NCBI GenBank assembly: GCA_021604005.1
Contig: BQIV01000033.1
Span: 1 to 53,106, forward strand
DNA: 53,106 nt
Source: Nitrospirales bacterium
GTDB lineage: Bacteria; Nitrospirota; Nitrospiria; Nitrospirales; UBA8639
Direction of reading: 5' to 3'
Shown: in pieces, positions 1-8,002 of the stretch
How the letters are laid out: each line of letters opens with the position of its first letter
Position numbering within the stretch: the first letter of the stretch is position 1
Notes under the pieces: model-generated
What the model was told of the DNA's origin: nothing
Seen by the model: the letters and a program-made list of their open reading frames with translations, nothing else
Database searches by the model: none
Program-made: the position numbers and the translations under genes

Positions 1-129
1 CTGACGCCTGCAGGCTCTAGCCGTGCCACGACTCTTTCATACGGTTGACGTGTGTTCTTGCGTTCGACCGGGCATGTGGATTCCGCGAGATAGGATAAGG
101 TTTCGCTAGAGTCCGTTGAGTGAACGCCT

Positions 130-285
130 CTCATACTGGGCGGGCTTGTTTGAGCGCAGCGAGTTAGCCCGCCCCACCAACCGGGGTTCGGCTCATCCGA
201 TGAACCTGGCCTGGGCGTCAATGGTTTTGGGTCCTTTTGCCAAAACAAAAGGGCCTCGGCCGCCGGGACGAAACCCGGCAGGGAG
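130..285. repeat. Cluster of three intergenic hairpins
   Basis: Three strong inverted repeats sit side by side. Arms 138-146 and 166-174 form a perfect 9-bp stem (GGGCGGGCT/AGCCCGCCC). Arms 230-239 and 246-255 form a 10-bp stem with one G-U pair and a 6-nt loop. Arms 262-267 and 274-279 form a GCCGGG/CCCGGC stem. No U-tract follows, so these do not look like simple terminators. Similar hairpin-dense intergenic sequence is common in several bacterial genomes, and I take this to be a dispersed noncoding repeat. From 1 to about 705 I see no convincing gene, although the first 48 bases could be the last codons of one ending at a TGA. Confidence 0.55.
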
Positions 286-354
286 TCAAAACTGAGACGA
301 CAAAGAACATAGGCAATGAACGGTGGAGTGAGCAGTGGACTCGAGTAAATGGTT

Positions 355-500
355 GCTGGAAGCGAGAATTATAGGTGCCCTAGGCCACGGTATACGATGA
401 GGCAGAAGACTTTGGGTTAGGCAATTTTTGCTGAGAACGGATAGATGTTGGGCGCCGGAATTATAGGTGGTCTAGAGAACGTGGTTATTGTCTGATCATG
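355..500. repeat. Tandem 93-bp repeat with palindromic core, copy set 1
   Basis: Two degenerate units are seen, with cores GGTGCCCTAGGCCACGG near 373 and GGTGGTCTAGAGAACG near 466, about 93 bp apart. Each core is preceded by GAATTATA, and a shared stretch between them resembles GGCAATTTTTGCTGAGAACGG. The same unit occurs in the batA-batBC gap (37465-37766), where the core is closer to the palindrome GTGGCCTAGGCCAC. The copies are diverged, so the array is old. Confidence 0.65.
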
Positions 501-705
501 AAGTGTATTGACGAAGCTTATAGATGACGAATGGAGGCCGGCCTAGTAGAATGTTCTCTAGAATTGTTTTGATTTTCAGGGGTAAAGGCTGCCAACGTTC
601 AGTACATTCAGCTTCAGTGATGTTCATAGAGACACTCCGGGCTAAAAACTTCTGCGTTGATCGTTCTATACCAAGAGTCGGTTTCAGTATTTGAAGGGTG
701 TGATC

Positions 706-1707
706 ATGCCGCACGTTGAAACGCGAACAGAAATTATTGTGACTCCTGGGGAGTCAACAAAGCGGCTTGATCATTTTCTTGCCAATCGAGATCCGTATTT
801 CTCACGAACCGCCCTTCAACGTTTGATACTTGAAAGACATATCACCGTTGACGGCCAAACAGTCAAACCGAGTCACAAGATCAAGCCGGGTGATCGCATT
901 GTCCTCACCGTTCCCCGGCCTGAGCCCATAGATATCCAGCCTGAAGACATTCCCGTCGAAGTGATGTATGAGGATGATTCGTTGCTCGTCATGAATAAAC
1001 CGGCAGGGCTCGTGGTCCATCCCGCTCCCGGACATTGGAGTGGGACGTTAGTCAATGCGCTGCTTCATCATATGGAAAAGAGTGAGGGGGGCCTGTCAAA
1101 TATTGGCGGGAAAGAACGTCCAGGCCTTGTCCATCGATTGGATAAAGACACGACCGGGGTGATGGTGGTCGCAAAAAGCGATCAGGCACACCGATCGCTT
1201 GCGGCGCAGTTTAAGCAACATAGTATCACGCGCGTGTATGAGGCCGTCGTGTGGAGCAAACCCAAAATCACACACGGTCGTATAGAACTCGCTATTGGCC
1301 GCGATACGAAGGATCGAAAGAAGTTTTCCAGCCGGACGACACGTCCCAAAGAATCACTGACCATGTACCGGGTCATCGAGCGGTTTGGGAAATCTGCCAG
1401 TTTCTTGGAATTAATTCCCGGCACGGGTCGGACACATCAATTGCGAGTGCATCTCAACTCCTTGAATTGTCCCATTCTCGGCGATATAACATATGGTGGG
1501 AAAAAAGTCATGGCGGTGGAAGACGTCAGGGTTCCCCGTGTGATGCTGCATGCAAAGGTCTTGGGTTTTATTCATCCAACAACGGACAAAGAGTTGCTCT
1601 TGCAAGCACCATTGCCTCTGGATATAGTTGAGGTGATGGAAGGTCTACGACTTGCCACGGCTTCGGTAGACCGTCGCTCGACCAATCGGTTGCAGATGTC
1701 ACAATAG
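706..1707 (+). CDS. rluD: 23S rRNA pseudouridine synthase, RluD family
   Basis: RluA/RluD-family enzyme of 333 residues, expected to isomerise uridines in helix 69 of 23S rRNA in the cytoplasm. An N-terminal S4 RNA-binding domain (about residues 17-70) contains the pattern TRIxLQRLI-like helix and ITVDG. The catalytic motif HRLDKDTTG is at 143-151, with Asp146 as the nucleophile. The later motif GRTHQLRVH, typical of the family, is also present. I choose ATG at 706, with GAAGGG about 8 bases upstream; an in-frame TTG at 691 has no ribosome-binding site. The length is normal. It could be the paralogue RluC or RluA, because specificity cannot be read from sequence alone. The next gene follows after 19 bases. 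Confidence 0.93.
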   Translation: MPHVETRTEIIVTPGESTKRLDHFLANRDPYFSRTALQRLILERHITVDGQTVKPSHKIKPGDRIVLTVPRPEPIDIQPEDIPVEVMYEDDSLLVMNKPAGLVVHPAPGHWSGTLVNALLHHMEKSEGGLSNIGGKERPGLVHRLDKDTTGVMVVAKSDQAHRSLAAQFKQHSITRVYEAVVWSKPKITHGRIELAIGRDTKDRKKFSSRTTRPKESLTMYRVIERFGKSASFLELIPGTGRTHQLRVHLNSLNCPILGDITYGGKKVMAVEDVRVPRVMLHAKVLGFIHPTTDKELLLQAPLPLDIVEVMEGLRLATASVDRRSTNRLQMSQ

Positions 1708-1726
1708 ACGATAGGAATCATGGGAT

Positions 1727-2176
1727 GTGTTGAAGATGGAAAATTCTAAAGAACTTGAATCCTCCCAAGTGATTGATATTTTAGGTGAACTCGTGGCCGC
1801 ACTCGCCACGTTTTCGGCAAAAGTTCCGGCTCAGTCGTTTATGTCGATTCCCGGAGGCATCCGTCCGACGGAAGAAGCTGTAGAGGGGTATGAAGATATC
1901 GTCTATCGCTTTCGTGATCGAGCCGGAGCGACCTTTAAGAGTCTAAGCCCACTCTTCATTGATTCACTGGAAGCGTTTGAAACCGGGAAAGTCTTTAATG
2001 CGGTTCCTCCACTTCAGCAAGCGGTGGAACAATTAATCGAGATTCACAATGACAAAAAAATCGAAACGACGCAAGCCGGGCAGCAACGGATTCAAGATCT
2101 CTATCGTCGCCTCCACAAACTGTTACCGGAAGCCAACAAGCCGGAAGTCGATCTTCCTCCCCCGACCTCCTATTAG
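1727..2176 (+). CDS. Small soluble protein of unknown function
   Basis: A 149-residue acidic protein with no signal peptide or membrane segment, and I do not recognise the family. It is predicted to be largely helical, with an alanine-rich N-terminal helix, then a conserved-looking SIPGGIRP turn and a second helical part ending in a proline-rich tail (PPPTSY). The start is uncertain: GTG at 1727 has AGGAA at 1713-1717, while ATG at 1736 has GGGA at 1722-1725. It lies 19 bases after rluD on the same strand and is probably co-transcribed. Codon use looks like that of its neighbours. The nearest guess is a lineage-specific housekeeping accessory protein, and nothing seen supports a named function. 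Confidence 0.7.
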   Translation: MLKMENSKELESSQVIDILGELVAALATFSAKVPAQSFMSIPGGIRPTEEAVEGYEDIVYRFRDRAGATFKSLSPLFIDSLEAFETGKVFNAVPPLQQAVEQLIEIHNDKKIETTQAGQQRIQDLYRRLHKLLPEANKPEVDLPPPTSY

Positions 2177-2248
2177 TACTCGTTTCTTCTAGCGACCGAT
2201 GAAAAAATCTGTCAGCTCTGGCTCTCCCGACTTGTCGTTTGTGCTGGA

Positions 2249-2334
2249 ATGCGTATCTCGTCGCTCGTATTTCGTGGGGGAAATCCTTCAGTTTTTTGCG
2301 AGATACGAACGACGATTCACGAGATACATTTTTT
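2249..2334. repeat. Short interspersed GTATCTCG / CGAGATAC inverted repeats
   Basis: Between two convergent genes, GTATCTCGT near 2249 is answered by GCGAGATACGAACG near 2297 and by CACGAGATAC near 2319. Related strings such as CTCGTATTTCG lie between them. The stems overlap, so alternative hairpins are possible. It could act as a bidirectional terminator for the gene ending at 2176 and the one ending at 2338, though no clean U-tract is visible. Confidence 0.45.
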
Positions 2335-2337
2335 TCT

Positions 2338-3165
2338 TTATAACACCAGCCGCTCCAACATCTTCAACGCATTTGATAGGCCAACGTCTTTTCGAAATCG
2401 TTCAAACGCGGGAACAATAAGGGCACCCAAATCGGGATCATTCGGATTGAGTGCATCTTGAACGGCATCGAGTTCTTTCTGACTGAGGTGAATGCCTTCG
2501 GATCTGGCATAGAGGATAATCGCCAACCGTATCGTGTCATTCCCTAAAAGAGTATGAAGGGTTTGGGCAATTTGAAAGGGAGCCGCCTGTTGAAAAATCA
2601 CCTTCACCGTGTTGTGCAAAATGACGGGCTGGCGATTGAGTTTGCCGTCGTCAAGAAGGTCTTTTGTCACGAGCCGGATGCGCTTCGGGACTGTAGAGAG
2701 GTCGCGTTTAATGGCAATGATAAGTCGAATGGGGAGCCTTGGCAGCGAACGGATGTCTCGGACGACGGAAATGGGAAGATTGGGGATAAGGTGAAGCGCG
2801 GCTGCCGTTGCACCGGCAACATCGCCAACGAACTGTCCTGTAAGAAGCAAGTCGATCACGTCTTGCGCTTCCGAAGGCTTCAAGCCTGCCGGTAACGGAA
2901 CACGTTTCAGTGCGGCTCGAATGGCCTTAGAGTCGCGAATATCAAATGATGAGATTTTTTTGCTTTTGTCGCCGATTTTTGAGCCGGTTCCTTTAGCCAA
3001 AAACATCATCAGGGCTGGAAAGTTCAAATCTCGAATAAGTGGAAGGAAATCGGCAGCCTGTTCGCGTGAAATCCGTCCTTCCCGGACTCGATCTTTCAAG
3101 CGAAAGCGAAGTTCGGCAAACCCTTCATCAAGTAAATGATCAAACCCATCAATTCGTCCAATCAT
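2338..3165 (-). CDS. Protein of unknown function, 275 residues
   Basis: A soluble, helix-rich, Lys/Arg-rich protein with no signal peptide. I do not recognise the family. It has an N-terminal basic helix (FAELRFRLKDRVREGR), a central region with several LP.LP-type turns (LIPNLPISVV, SLPRLPIRLII), and a C-terminal helical part rich in leucine. The start ATG at 3165 is well supported by GAGGTG six bases upstream. It is convergent with the gene ending at 2176. The hydrophobic stretch around residues 105-155 is interrupted by charges and does not make convincing membrane helices. Composition matches the core genome around it. Confidence 0.7.
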   Translation of the reverse strand: MIGRIDGFDHLLDEGFAELRFRLKDRVREGRISREQAADFLPLIRDLNFPALMMFLAKGTGSKIGDKSKKISSFDIRDSKAIRAALKRVPLPAGLKPSEAQDVIDLLLTGQFVGDVAGATAAALHLIPNLPISVVRDIRSLPRLPIRLIIAIKRDLSTVPKRIRLVTKDLLDDGKLNRQPVILHNTVKVIFQQAAPFQIAQTLHTLLGNDTIRLAIILYARSEGIHLSQKELDAVQDALNPNDPDLGALIVPAFERFRKDVGLSNALKMLERLVL

Positions 3166-3330
3166 CAGTTCACCTCATTGACAGATTAGGAATGCAAATC
3201 AGTATTTCAGGTGTATCCTAACGAAATAGCATAGGATTGCAAGAGGTTTCTTGCGAATCACAAGAGGGATTCAGTCTGGCCATGCAGACGTTCAATACGT
3301 GATCACACGCTTCACGGATACGGAAGTTAT

Positions 3331-3427
3331 TTCGAGCAGCTCAAATAGATATCCGTCTGTACGATGCATGTTCCTGCGCTGTACACATGATGTGCATTCG
3401 AAAGGGAGATATTTAGTTTCGCTATAA
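3331..3427. repeat. Probable decayed MITE-like element, copy C
   Basis: The right end reads ATATTTAGTTTCGCTATA, matching the right end of the element at 52430-52526 (TTATTTGGTTTCGCTATAG). The preceding ATTCGAAAGGG and TGCGCTG also align in order with it. The left end (about 3331, CTCAAATAGATATCCG) is poorly preserved. Apart from this remnant I see nothing in the gap 3166-3573. Confidence 0.45.
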
Positions 3428-3573
3428 TTAAATCGACTTGCGGTGTATAAATTCGCAGGCAAGAGAGAGGAGCGGCAGGGCTCCGGCATGGGATGCATGA
3501 TCGAGCCTTTGTTGAGAAAAGAGTGGGTCGATCGCTTACGCTTAAGAAACAAACACGTTGCTTGCAATCGGCG

Positions 3574-4266
3574 CTACTGTTCCCCTAACGTCTTTTCCAG
3601 TCCAGTCGCAGGTTCTCTGCCCAAGTTCCCTACTCCATCCAGCTGCATTTTTTCCAATTGTTGGAGATTGCCACCGGCATTTTCTAGCTCGGAAGCCATG
3701 CGCCTCACCACAATCTCACTGCTGAGATTCGTTGTGATAAAGAAAACACCTAAAATTCCAAACACGACATACGCCGTTTTTTGTGGGAGACGATGCACTT
3801 CAGTGGTGGCCACAATCATGAGGTAAGTCCACCAGGCAATGCCAAGAATCGAGCCGAGATACGGAATCATGCTGGCGACAATGGAAATGGGGTATAAAGC
3901 TGAAGCATAGGCCATGCACCGATACGCCGCCTCAAACGGTTCTTGTGAACCAATGATTTTCCACACGACAAACACAATCCCCGCGCCAAGAAAACTCAAG
4001 GCCAACGCCATGATGGGAAGAAAAATAATTCCACCGAATCCCACGGCCATCGCCTCGCCAACGGTTCCAAGCCCGAAGAGGGAAAACACCGCCATCGCCA
4101 CGGCTGTCACGACGGCTATGACCAGGACAAAGGTGACCGGATCGCCAAACCCACCCGCTTTCGGCATGCGGCGGTAGAAGCCTGCAGGATTGGTGAGAAT
4201 GGTTCGAACATCTTGCAGAATGGCAGTTGCCAGGGGTGGATTCTCTCGTGGGTTCGTTTCTGACAT
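3574..4266 (-). CDS. Yip1-domain integral membrane protein
   Basis: A 230-residue protein with about five membrane segments, resembling the bacterial Yip1 family (PF04893-type). The cytoplasmic N-terminus carries a typical VRTILTNPAGFYRRMPKAGGF lead-in (seen in part at residues 20-40), followed by hydrophobic segments at about 45-65, 75-105, 115-140 and 165-185. The C-terminal 45 residues are soluble and polar. The family has no established biochemical function in bacteria. ATG at 4266 has GAGAGGAA nine bases upstream. It stands alone, with more than 300 non-coding bases on either side. Confidence 0.75.
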   Translation of the reverse strand: MSETNPRENPPLATAILQDVRTILTNPAGFYRRMPKAGGFGDPVTFVLVIAVVTAVAMAVFSLFGLGTVGEAMAVGFGGIIFLPIMALALSFLGAGIVFVVWKIIGSQEPFEAAYRCMAYASALYPISIVASMIPYLGSILGIAWWTYLMIVATTEVHRLPQKTAYVVFGILGVFFITTNLSSEIVVRRMASELENAGGNLQQLEKMQLDGVGNLGREPATGLEKTLGEQ

Positions 4267-4439
4267 AAATTAGGTTCCTCTCGCGGTGATTCGATGAATG
4301 GCGTACCTTACTCTGCGCTTTGAGGGGGCGTCAATTTGCCTTCCTACCCGTGATCATTGCTTTGTACTGGGAAAATAGTCGTGTAACAGAACTTACCTTT
4401 GCTCGCACGAGGATCCCGGGATGAGAAGAACATCGTTGG

Positions 4440-4525
4440 TTGACGGTTAGATTGAGGCAGGCAAAAAAGATGGGCGTCGTGCCCGTAGCTCAATGAATCT
4501 ATTGCTCATTGAGGGTGGGCAACTA
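4440..4525 (+). pseudogene. Decayed tRNA-Arg 5' copy with its promoter region
   Basis: TTGACG at 4440-4445, GATTGAGGCAGG and then GTGCCCGTAGCTCAATGAAT (4479-4498) align in order with the promoter and 5' half of the functional tRNA-Arg at 5721-5780. After that the copy has CTCATTGAGGGTGGG, matching the 3' side of the anticodon arm with the anticodon region deleted. The acceptor stem cannot form. It is a relic of a duplication or an earlier integration at this tRNA. The remainder of the 4267-4687 gap holds nothing else that I can identify. Confidence 0.6.
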
Positions 4526-4687
4526 ATATGTACCAGAACTTATCGAAAAGGAATGCAGTATAGGGGGCAGGAGGCTGGGACTGATGGTACGTATAAATGT
4601 GCTCTTGGCCATTGGGTGATTAACTCATTCACGAAACCCTCAAGAATTTTGGGATAATGCTTTTTCCTGCCCGCTAGCGTTGCCTTG

Positions 4688-4906
4688 TCAGCCAGCTCTC
4701 GATTCTCTGACGGCCCGCAGGATATCCTGAGTCGTGACTTTCGTTTTCACCCCGGGCACATCAAAAGGAGATGTGTCTTTTTCTCGTTTTGAAACAAGAG
4801 AAAAAACCGTGCCGTCTTTTCGACGAATTTCCACTTCTTCTTTCCTTGCTATATGTAATATTTTTGAAAAATTTTGCCGTGCTTCCGAATACGTAAATAC
4901 CTTCAT
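4688..4906 (-). CDS. Phd/YefM-type antitoxin
   Basis: A 72-residue antitoxin. The N-terminal pattern (TYSEARQNFSKILHIA, then an IRRKDGTVFSLVSK strand) is typical of the Phd/YefM fold, which dimerises and binds operator DNA. The C-terminal tail (VPGVKTKVTTQDILRAVRES) would wrap the toxin. It follows the PIN toxin gene by 6 bases on the same strand, so toxin precedes antitoxin, the reverse of the usual order. It probably neutralises and autoregulates that toxin. It has no promoter of its own in the 6-base gap, so it depends on the upstream promoter at 5310-5337. Confidence 0.85.
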   Translation of the reverse strand: MKVFTYSEARQNFSKILHIARKEEVEIRRKDGTVFSLVSKREKDTSPFDVPGVKTKVTTQDILRAVRESRAG

Positions 4907-4912
4907 GTTCTT

Positions 4913-5302
4913 TTACTCCAATACTTCGATCTTGAGATCGTTGGCAACTTGCTTCATACGTTTATCTAGTGTGAGGAGTGGACATGACAAGTACAACGCA
5001 CACTGTAAAAAGTACGCATCATAGGCATAAATATTATATTCGGCAGCTAATTTTACCGCATGCCGAATATCGGCAGATACCAACCGGACAGGAATCGCAC
5101 TGATAATCTCGAACGCCAACAATGCTTCTTTAAGAGTAAGCTGTTTTCGTTTCAGCATGGCTGTTAAGGCATTACCCACTTCATAGAGTAATATCTCCGG
5201 AGAGACAGCATTTGCTTCCGATGTCAGTTGGATAATGGCATCTTTCTCTGACTCGTCTAGAGCAACAGCTAGGAATATGTTTGTGTCTGCCACGACGTTC
5301 AT
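4913..5302 (-). CDS. PIN-domain ribonuclease toxin (VapC-like)
   Basis: A 129-residue PIN-domain endoribonuclease. All four acidic metal-ligand positions are present: Asp6 (VVADTN), Glu41 (LLYEVGNAL), Asp95 (YAYDAYFLQCA) and Asp113 (LLTLDKRM). An active Mg-dependent RNase is therefore expected. The downstream Phd-type gene is the antitoxin. A good promoter (TTGACA at 5332-5337, 16-base spacer, TACAAT at 5310-5315) would start transcription almost at the ATG (5302), so the mRNA should be leaderless or nearly so, and no Shine-Dalgarno is seen. A 12-bp palindrome overlaps the -10 box. Confidence 0.88.
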   Translation of the reverse strand: MNVVADTNIFLAVALDESEKDAIIQLTSEANAVSPEILLYEVGNALTAMLKRKQLTLKEALLAFEIISAIPVRLVSADIRHAVKLAAEYNIYAYDAYFLQCALYLSCPLLTLDKRMKQVANDLKIEVLE

Positions 5303-5304
5303 AA

Positions 5305-5337
5305 GTACAATTGTACAATTAAAGAAATGTTTGTCAA
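5305..5337 (-). promoter_or_regulatory. Promoter and palindromic operator of the PIN/Phd pair
   Basis: On the minus strand, TTGACA (5332-5337) and TACAAT (5310-5315) are separated by 16 bases. The palindrome GTACAATTGTAC (5305-5316) overlaps the -10 element, and AATTGTAC is directly repeated. Binding of the antitoxin-toxin complex there would block RNA polymerase. Autoregulation is inferred from the general behaviour of such pairs. The rest of the 5338-5720 gap holds no feature that I can support. Confidence 0.7.
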
Positions 5338-5720
5338 GTCCTTCTACGTAACTTCACCATGTTAAGTATATAATCCTAAGCCATCTCTCAATCTTCCCAT
5401 GAAAACCAGTTGGAGACGGACACATGTCCAACAAGGAACAACATCGGTCACCGCTTCGAGAAAACCCAAATGCTCATAGAATAAAGTCTAATTTTATATC
5501 AAGGGGGCAAGTCGAATGCTTCATAAGGTGCCTTCTAAAAACTAGGATTTTTTAGTGAGGAAAAGAGATCAAGATGCTTGTTTTATCATCCAAAGATGAC
5601 GCACCTTATTCTGTCTACTGGTGGTGGGGAAATAGGAGATCGACGGATCTCGCCGCTTTCGAAGGCGGGTTAACTCTTTATCAGGCATCAACCACTGGTG
5701 AGTACAGTAGAAAGTCTCGG

Positions 5721-5749
5721 TTGACGGGTTGAGTTGAGGAATGTATAAA
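5721..5749 (+). promoter_or_regulatory. tRNA-Arg promoter
   Basis: TTGACG (5721-5726), a 17-base spacer and TATAAA (5744-5749) lie 10 bases before the tRNA. This is close to the sigma-70 consensus and strongly placed. Confidence 0.75.
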
Positions 5750-5759
5750 GGATGGCCAC

Positions 5760-5835
5760 GCGCCCGTAGCTCAATGGATAGAGCATCGGTCTTCGGAACC
5801 GAGGGTTGGGAGTTCGAGTCTCTCCGGGCGCGCCA
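5760..5835 (+). tRNA. tRNA-Arg (anticodon UCG)
   Basis: A 76-nt tRNA with encoded CCA. The acceptor stem is GCGCCCG/CGGGCGC with G as discriminator. The D arm is GCTC...GAGC. The anticodon stem TCGGT/ACCGA closes the loop CTTCGGA, giving anticodon TCG, which reads CGA and probably other CGN codons. The T arm GGGAG/CTCTC has one G-U pair around TTCGAGT. The 46 bases from 5790 to the CCA are repeated exactly at 11998-12043, so this gene is the left boundary and attachment site of the island that follows. Confidence 0.95.
5790..5835. repeat. attL: 3' part of tRNA-Arg, 46-bp direct repeat
   Basis: From the base before the anticodon loop through CCA this stretch is identical to 11998-12043. Sequence diverges immediately on both sides, as expected for the core of a tRNA attachment site used by a site-specific integrase. 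The tRNA stays intact on this side of the island. Confidence 0.8.
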
Positions 5836-6027
5836 GCATTTCTAACCGTTTGAAATTAAAAGAGTAACTTGTTATTTACCGGTTCGGTGCCAAAATATAC
5901 TTGTCTTCGACGAAATCCTGTAAAAGTATTATGAGCAAAGGCGAAGGAGGAGTTCGAAAAAATCTCAAAAAATGATAAATCGACGGTAATCATTTCTGTT
6001 GAACCTATTCCTCGTAAACCCCCCTTA

Positions 6028-7266
6028 CTATGCTGACCACAAACCTGGCAGCGGCACAGCATACAAATCTTTACCAAACCCTCCCAAACAGTTTTCTCCT
6101 GTATAAAGGATAATACCTTTCTTAAATTTATTTCCGGCAAGATCGGCTAATCGTTTGAGCCCTTTGAAATCAGCAGCGTGCAAACTAGCAGATGATTTGA
6201 TTTCAATCCCATACAAATGCCCTTTTCCATCCTTGAGGACCAGATCAACTTCAGCCCCTTTATGAATGCTAAAATGGTAAGGCTTAAGTACAAGATCAGA
6301 CCAACTCAGTTGTTTCAATATTTCCATGACCACAAAGTTTTCCAAAAACGGCCCTGCTTGACTTCGTTCATTCAAAAAGCTCTCATCCCTCTGTTCAATA
6401 AAATGTGTGAGCAGCCCAGTGTCATTGAAGTACACTTTCGGAGATTTCACAAACTGGCCTTCCGTATTAGGCGTCCATGCTGGAATTTTGACGAGCAAGA
6501 AAATATGTTCCAGCAGTGCCAGATAACGCTGAAGAGTGGTATTTTTTGTCCCTGATAATCTAGCGATGTCTGACATATTCATCGTGCTGCCAATTCTTGT
6601 CGCAATCAGCTGAAGAATAGTCGGCAGAGCTGTCAGCCCTTCTATATTGGATAGCTCACGAACATCTTTTTGCAAAAGGCTCGTCATATAGGATTGAAAC
6701 CATTTGTTTTTTCGCGCAAAAGCCCGGCGCGCCAAAGGCTCTGGATAACCCCCGGCTCTTATCATCTGCGCAATATCTTTCCAGGCAACCTTCTTCCCCA
6801 TAAACCCATTCTCGCGGGCGACGAGTTTTTCAAGGAAACCGGAGTGCTTCCCCTTCATTTCATCCTGGGACAACGGCCAGAGGTTGTGAATTTCCAGGCG
6901 ACCGGCTAAAGAATCCCCCACCTTGGGTAACATCAGAACATCTGCAGAGCCCGTTAAGATCATACGCCGTCCTTTTCTGTCTTCATCCACCAGCTTTTTC
7001 ATGCTTAAGAACAAATCAGGTGCTCTTTGTACCTCGTCGATGATCGCATGTTTGTGTAAATCTTGAAGAAATCCGAGCGGATCTTTTTGGGCCGCACTTA
7101 AAGTCGCGGGATCATCCATCGTCACAAACTGACCTTCAAATGCTCCTGATTCAAGAAGCCCTTTGCAAAGCGTACTCTTCCCCACCTGCCGCGCCCCATT
7201 CACGAGGACCACTGGCGTATCATCTAAAGCTTCTATGATCGCATCCATTATGAATCTCTTATACAT
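6028..7266 (-). CDS. AAA-type ATPase with DUF4143 C-terminal domain
   Basis: A 412-residue member of the ATP-binding/DUF4143 family. Walker A is GARQVGKST (about residues 24-32). Walker B with HAIIDEVQR is near 93-101 and is followed by ILTGSADVL. A winged-helix-like middle part contains MNMSDIARLSGTKNTTLQRYL. The C-terminal DUF4143 part contains GAEVDLVLKDG and GIEIKSS, a PD-(D/E)xK-like arrangement. The family is widespread on mobile and accessory DNA; its biochemical role is not settled. The start may be the ATG at 7266 or the one at 7248, which has AAGAGA eight bases upstream. It lies just inside the island next to the tRNA and reads toward it. Confidence 0.88.
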   Translation of the reverse strand: MYKRFIMDAIIEALDDTPVVLVNGARQVGKSTLCKGLLESGAFEGQFVTMDDPATLSAAQKDPLGFLQDLHKHAIIDEVQRAPDLFLSMKKLVDEDRKGRRMILTGSADVLMLPKVGDSLAGRLEIHNLWPLSQDEMKGKHSGFLEKLVARENGFMGKKVAWKDIAQMIRAGGYPEPLARRAFARKNKWFQSYMTSLLQKDVRELSNIEGLTALPTILQLIATRIGSTMNMSDIARLSGTKNTTLQRYLALLEHIFLLVKIPAWTPNTEGQFVKSPKVYFNDTGLLTHFIEQRDESFLNERSQAGPFLENFVVMEILKQLSWSDLVLKPYHFSIHKGAEVDLVLKDGKGHLYGIEIKSSASLHAADFKGLKRLADLAGNKFKKGIILYTGENCLGGFGKDLYAVPLPGLWSA

Positions 7267-7796
7267 GCCATCATCTTAGAGGATTTTTGCTATCTTATCA
7301 ACAAAATTATGGGTAATTTTGTATTTAAGTATGGGTAAATATGTATTTTTATATGGTTAATATTGTGTAATTTTCTCGGCAGATATTCAAACGTCACCGT
7401 GCGCCACAGCCGTTTCATAAACTATGGTTTTGAGGGGCAAGCATATCTTGGGCTTTTCGTAAAGGAGGCAATCCTACGACCAGCCCCATCTTTCCTGGGA
7501 AACAGGGGTAGGTTAAGACTGTGAGTTGTCTGGGATGCGGTGGAGTTCGAGGACGATAAAGAAGCAGGCTAGACCAGCTCAACACGCGACTTAAGGGATT
7601 GTTTTCTAACGTTTATAGATATTTATAGAGATAGGCTAGGCTGCAAAGACGTGCCCTGAAGAATCCGATTCCATTTTCAAGAATTTCGAACAATAGAGCG
7701 AATCCCATTGAGTGCCGGTTGAGGCATACGGACTTTCTTCGCGGTATCAAGATCCCAAGTGTACGAAAGTTCATAGAATCGGCTATAAGTCCGAAC

Positions 7797-7990
7797 TTAC
7801 TCCTCCGGGGGCGCCAAGTCCTCTAACCGTTTGAAAATACAGAAAGAAACTCTCTTTTCTCTATAAAGGCCATTTCATACTCACTACTCTCCATATTTAT
7901 CGAAAAGGTTGTCTGGGAGCGGTGTTTGCGGGGTTCGAAAATATCGTCAAAACTTTTAGGAAGAAGGTAGTTATTTCTGTTGAGCAAATG
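7797..7990. repeat. Decayed second copy of the tRNA 3' flank
   Basis: CTCCGGGGGCGCCAAGTCCT, then CTCTAACCGTTTGAAAATAC, aligns with the end of the tRNA and its downstream flank at 5821-5860. Further on, GGGGTTCGAAAATATCGTC and GTAGTTATTTCTGTTGAGC align with 5950-6003 in the same order and spacing. It is a diverged duplicate of the tRNA 3' end plus about 150 bases, likely an older attachment-site scar. The rest of the gap 7267-8002 is A+T-rich near 7300-7380 (probably promoter DNA for the ATPase gene) and otherwise shows nothing. Confidence 0.6.
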
Positions 7991-8002
7991 TGCAACAGGA
8001 AG

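Noticed and set aside
496-714. Minus-strand open frame upstream of rluD, with a possible ATG at about 627 and GGAG before it
   Set aside because: Only 43-72 residues, no recognisable motif, overlaps the rluD start and borders the repeat region. A small gene cannot be excluded but is not supported.
1251-1631. 126-codon open frame inside rluD
   Set aside because: Same-strand shadow of a well-supported enzyme gene; the translation shows no domain.
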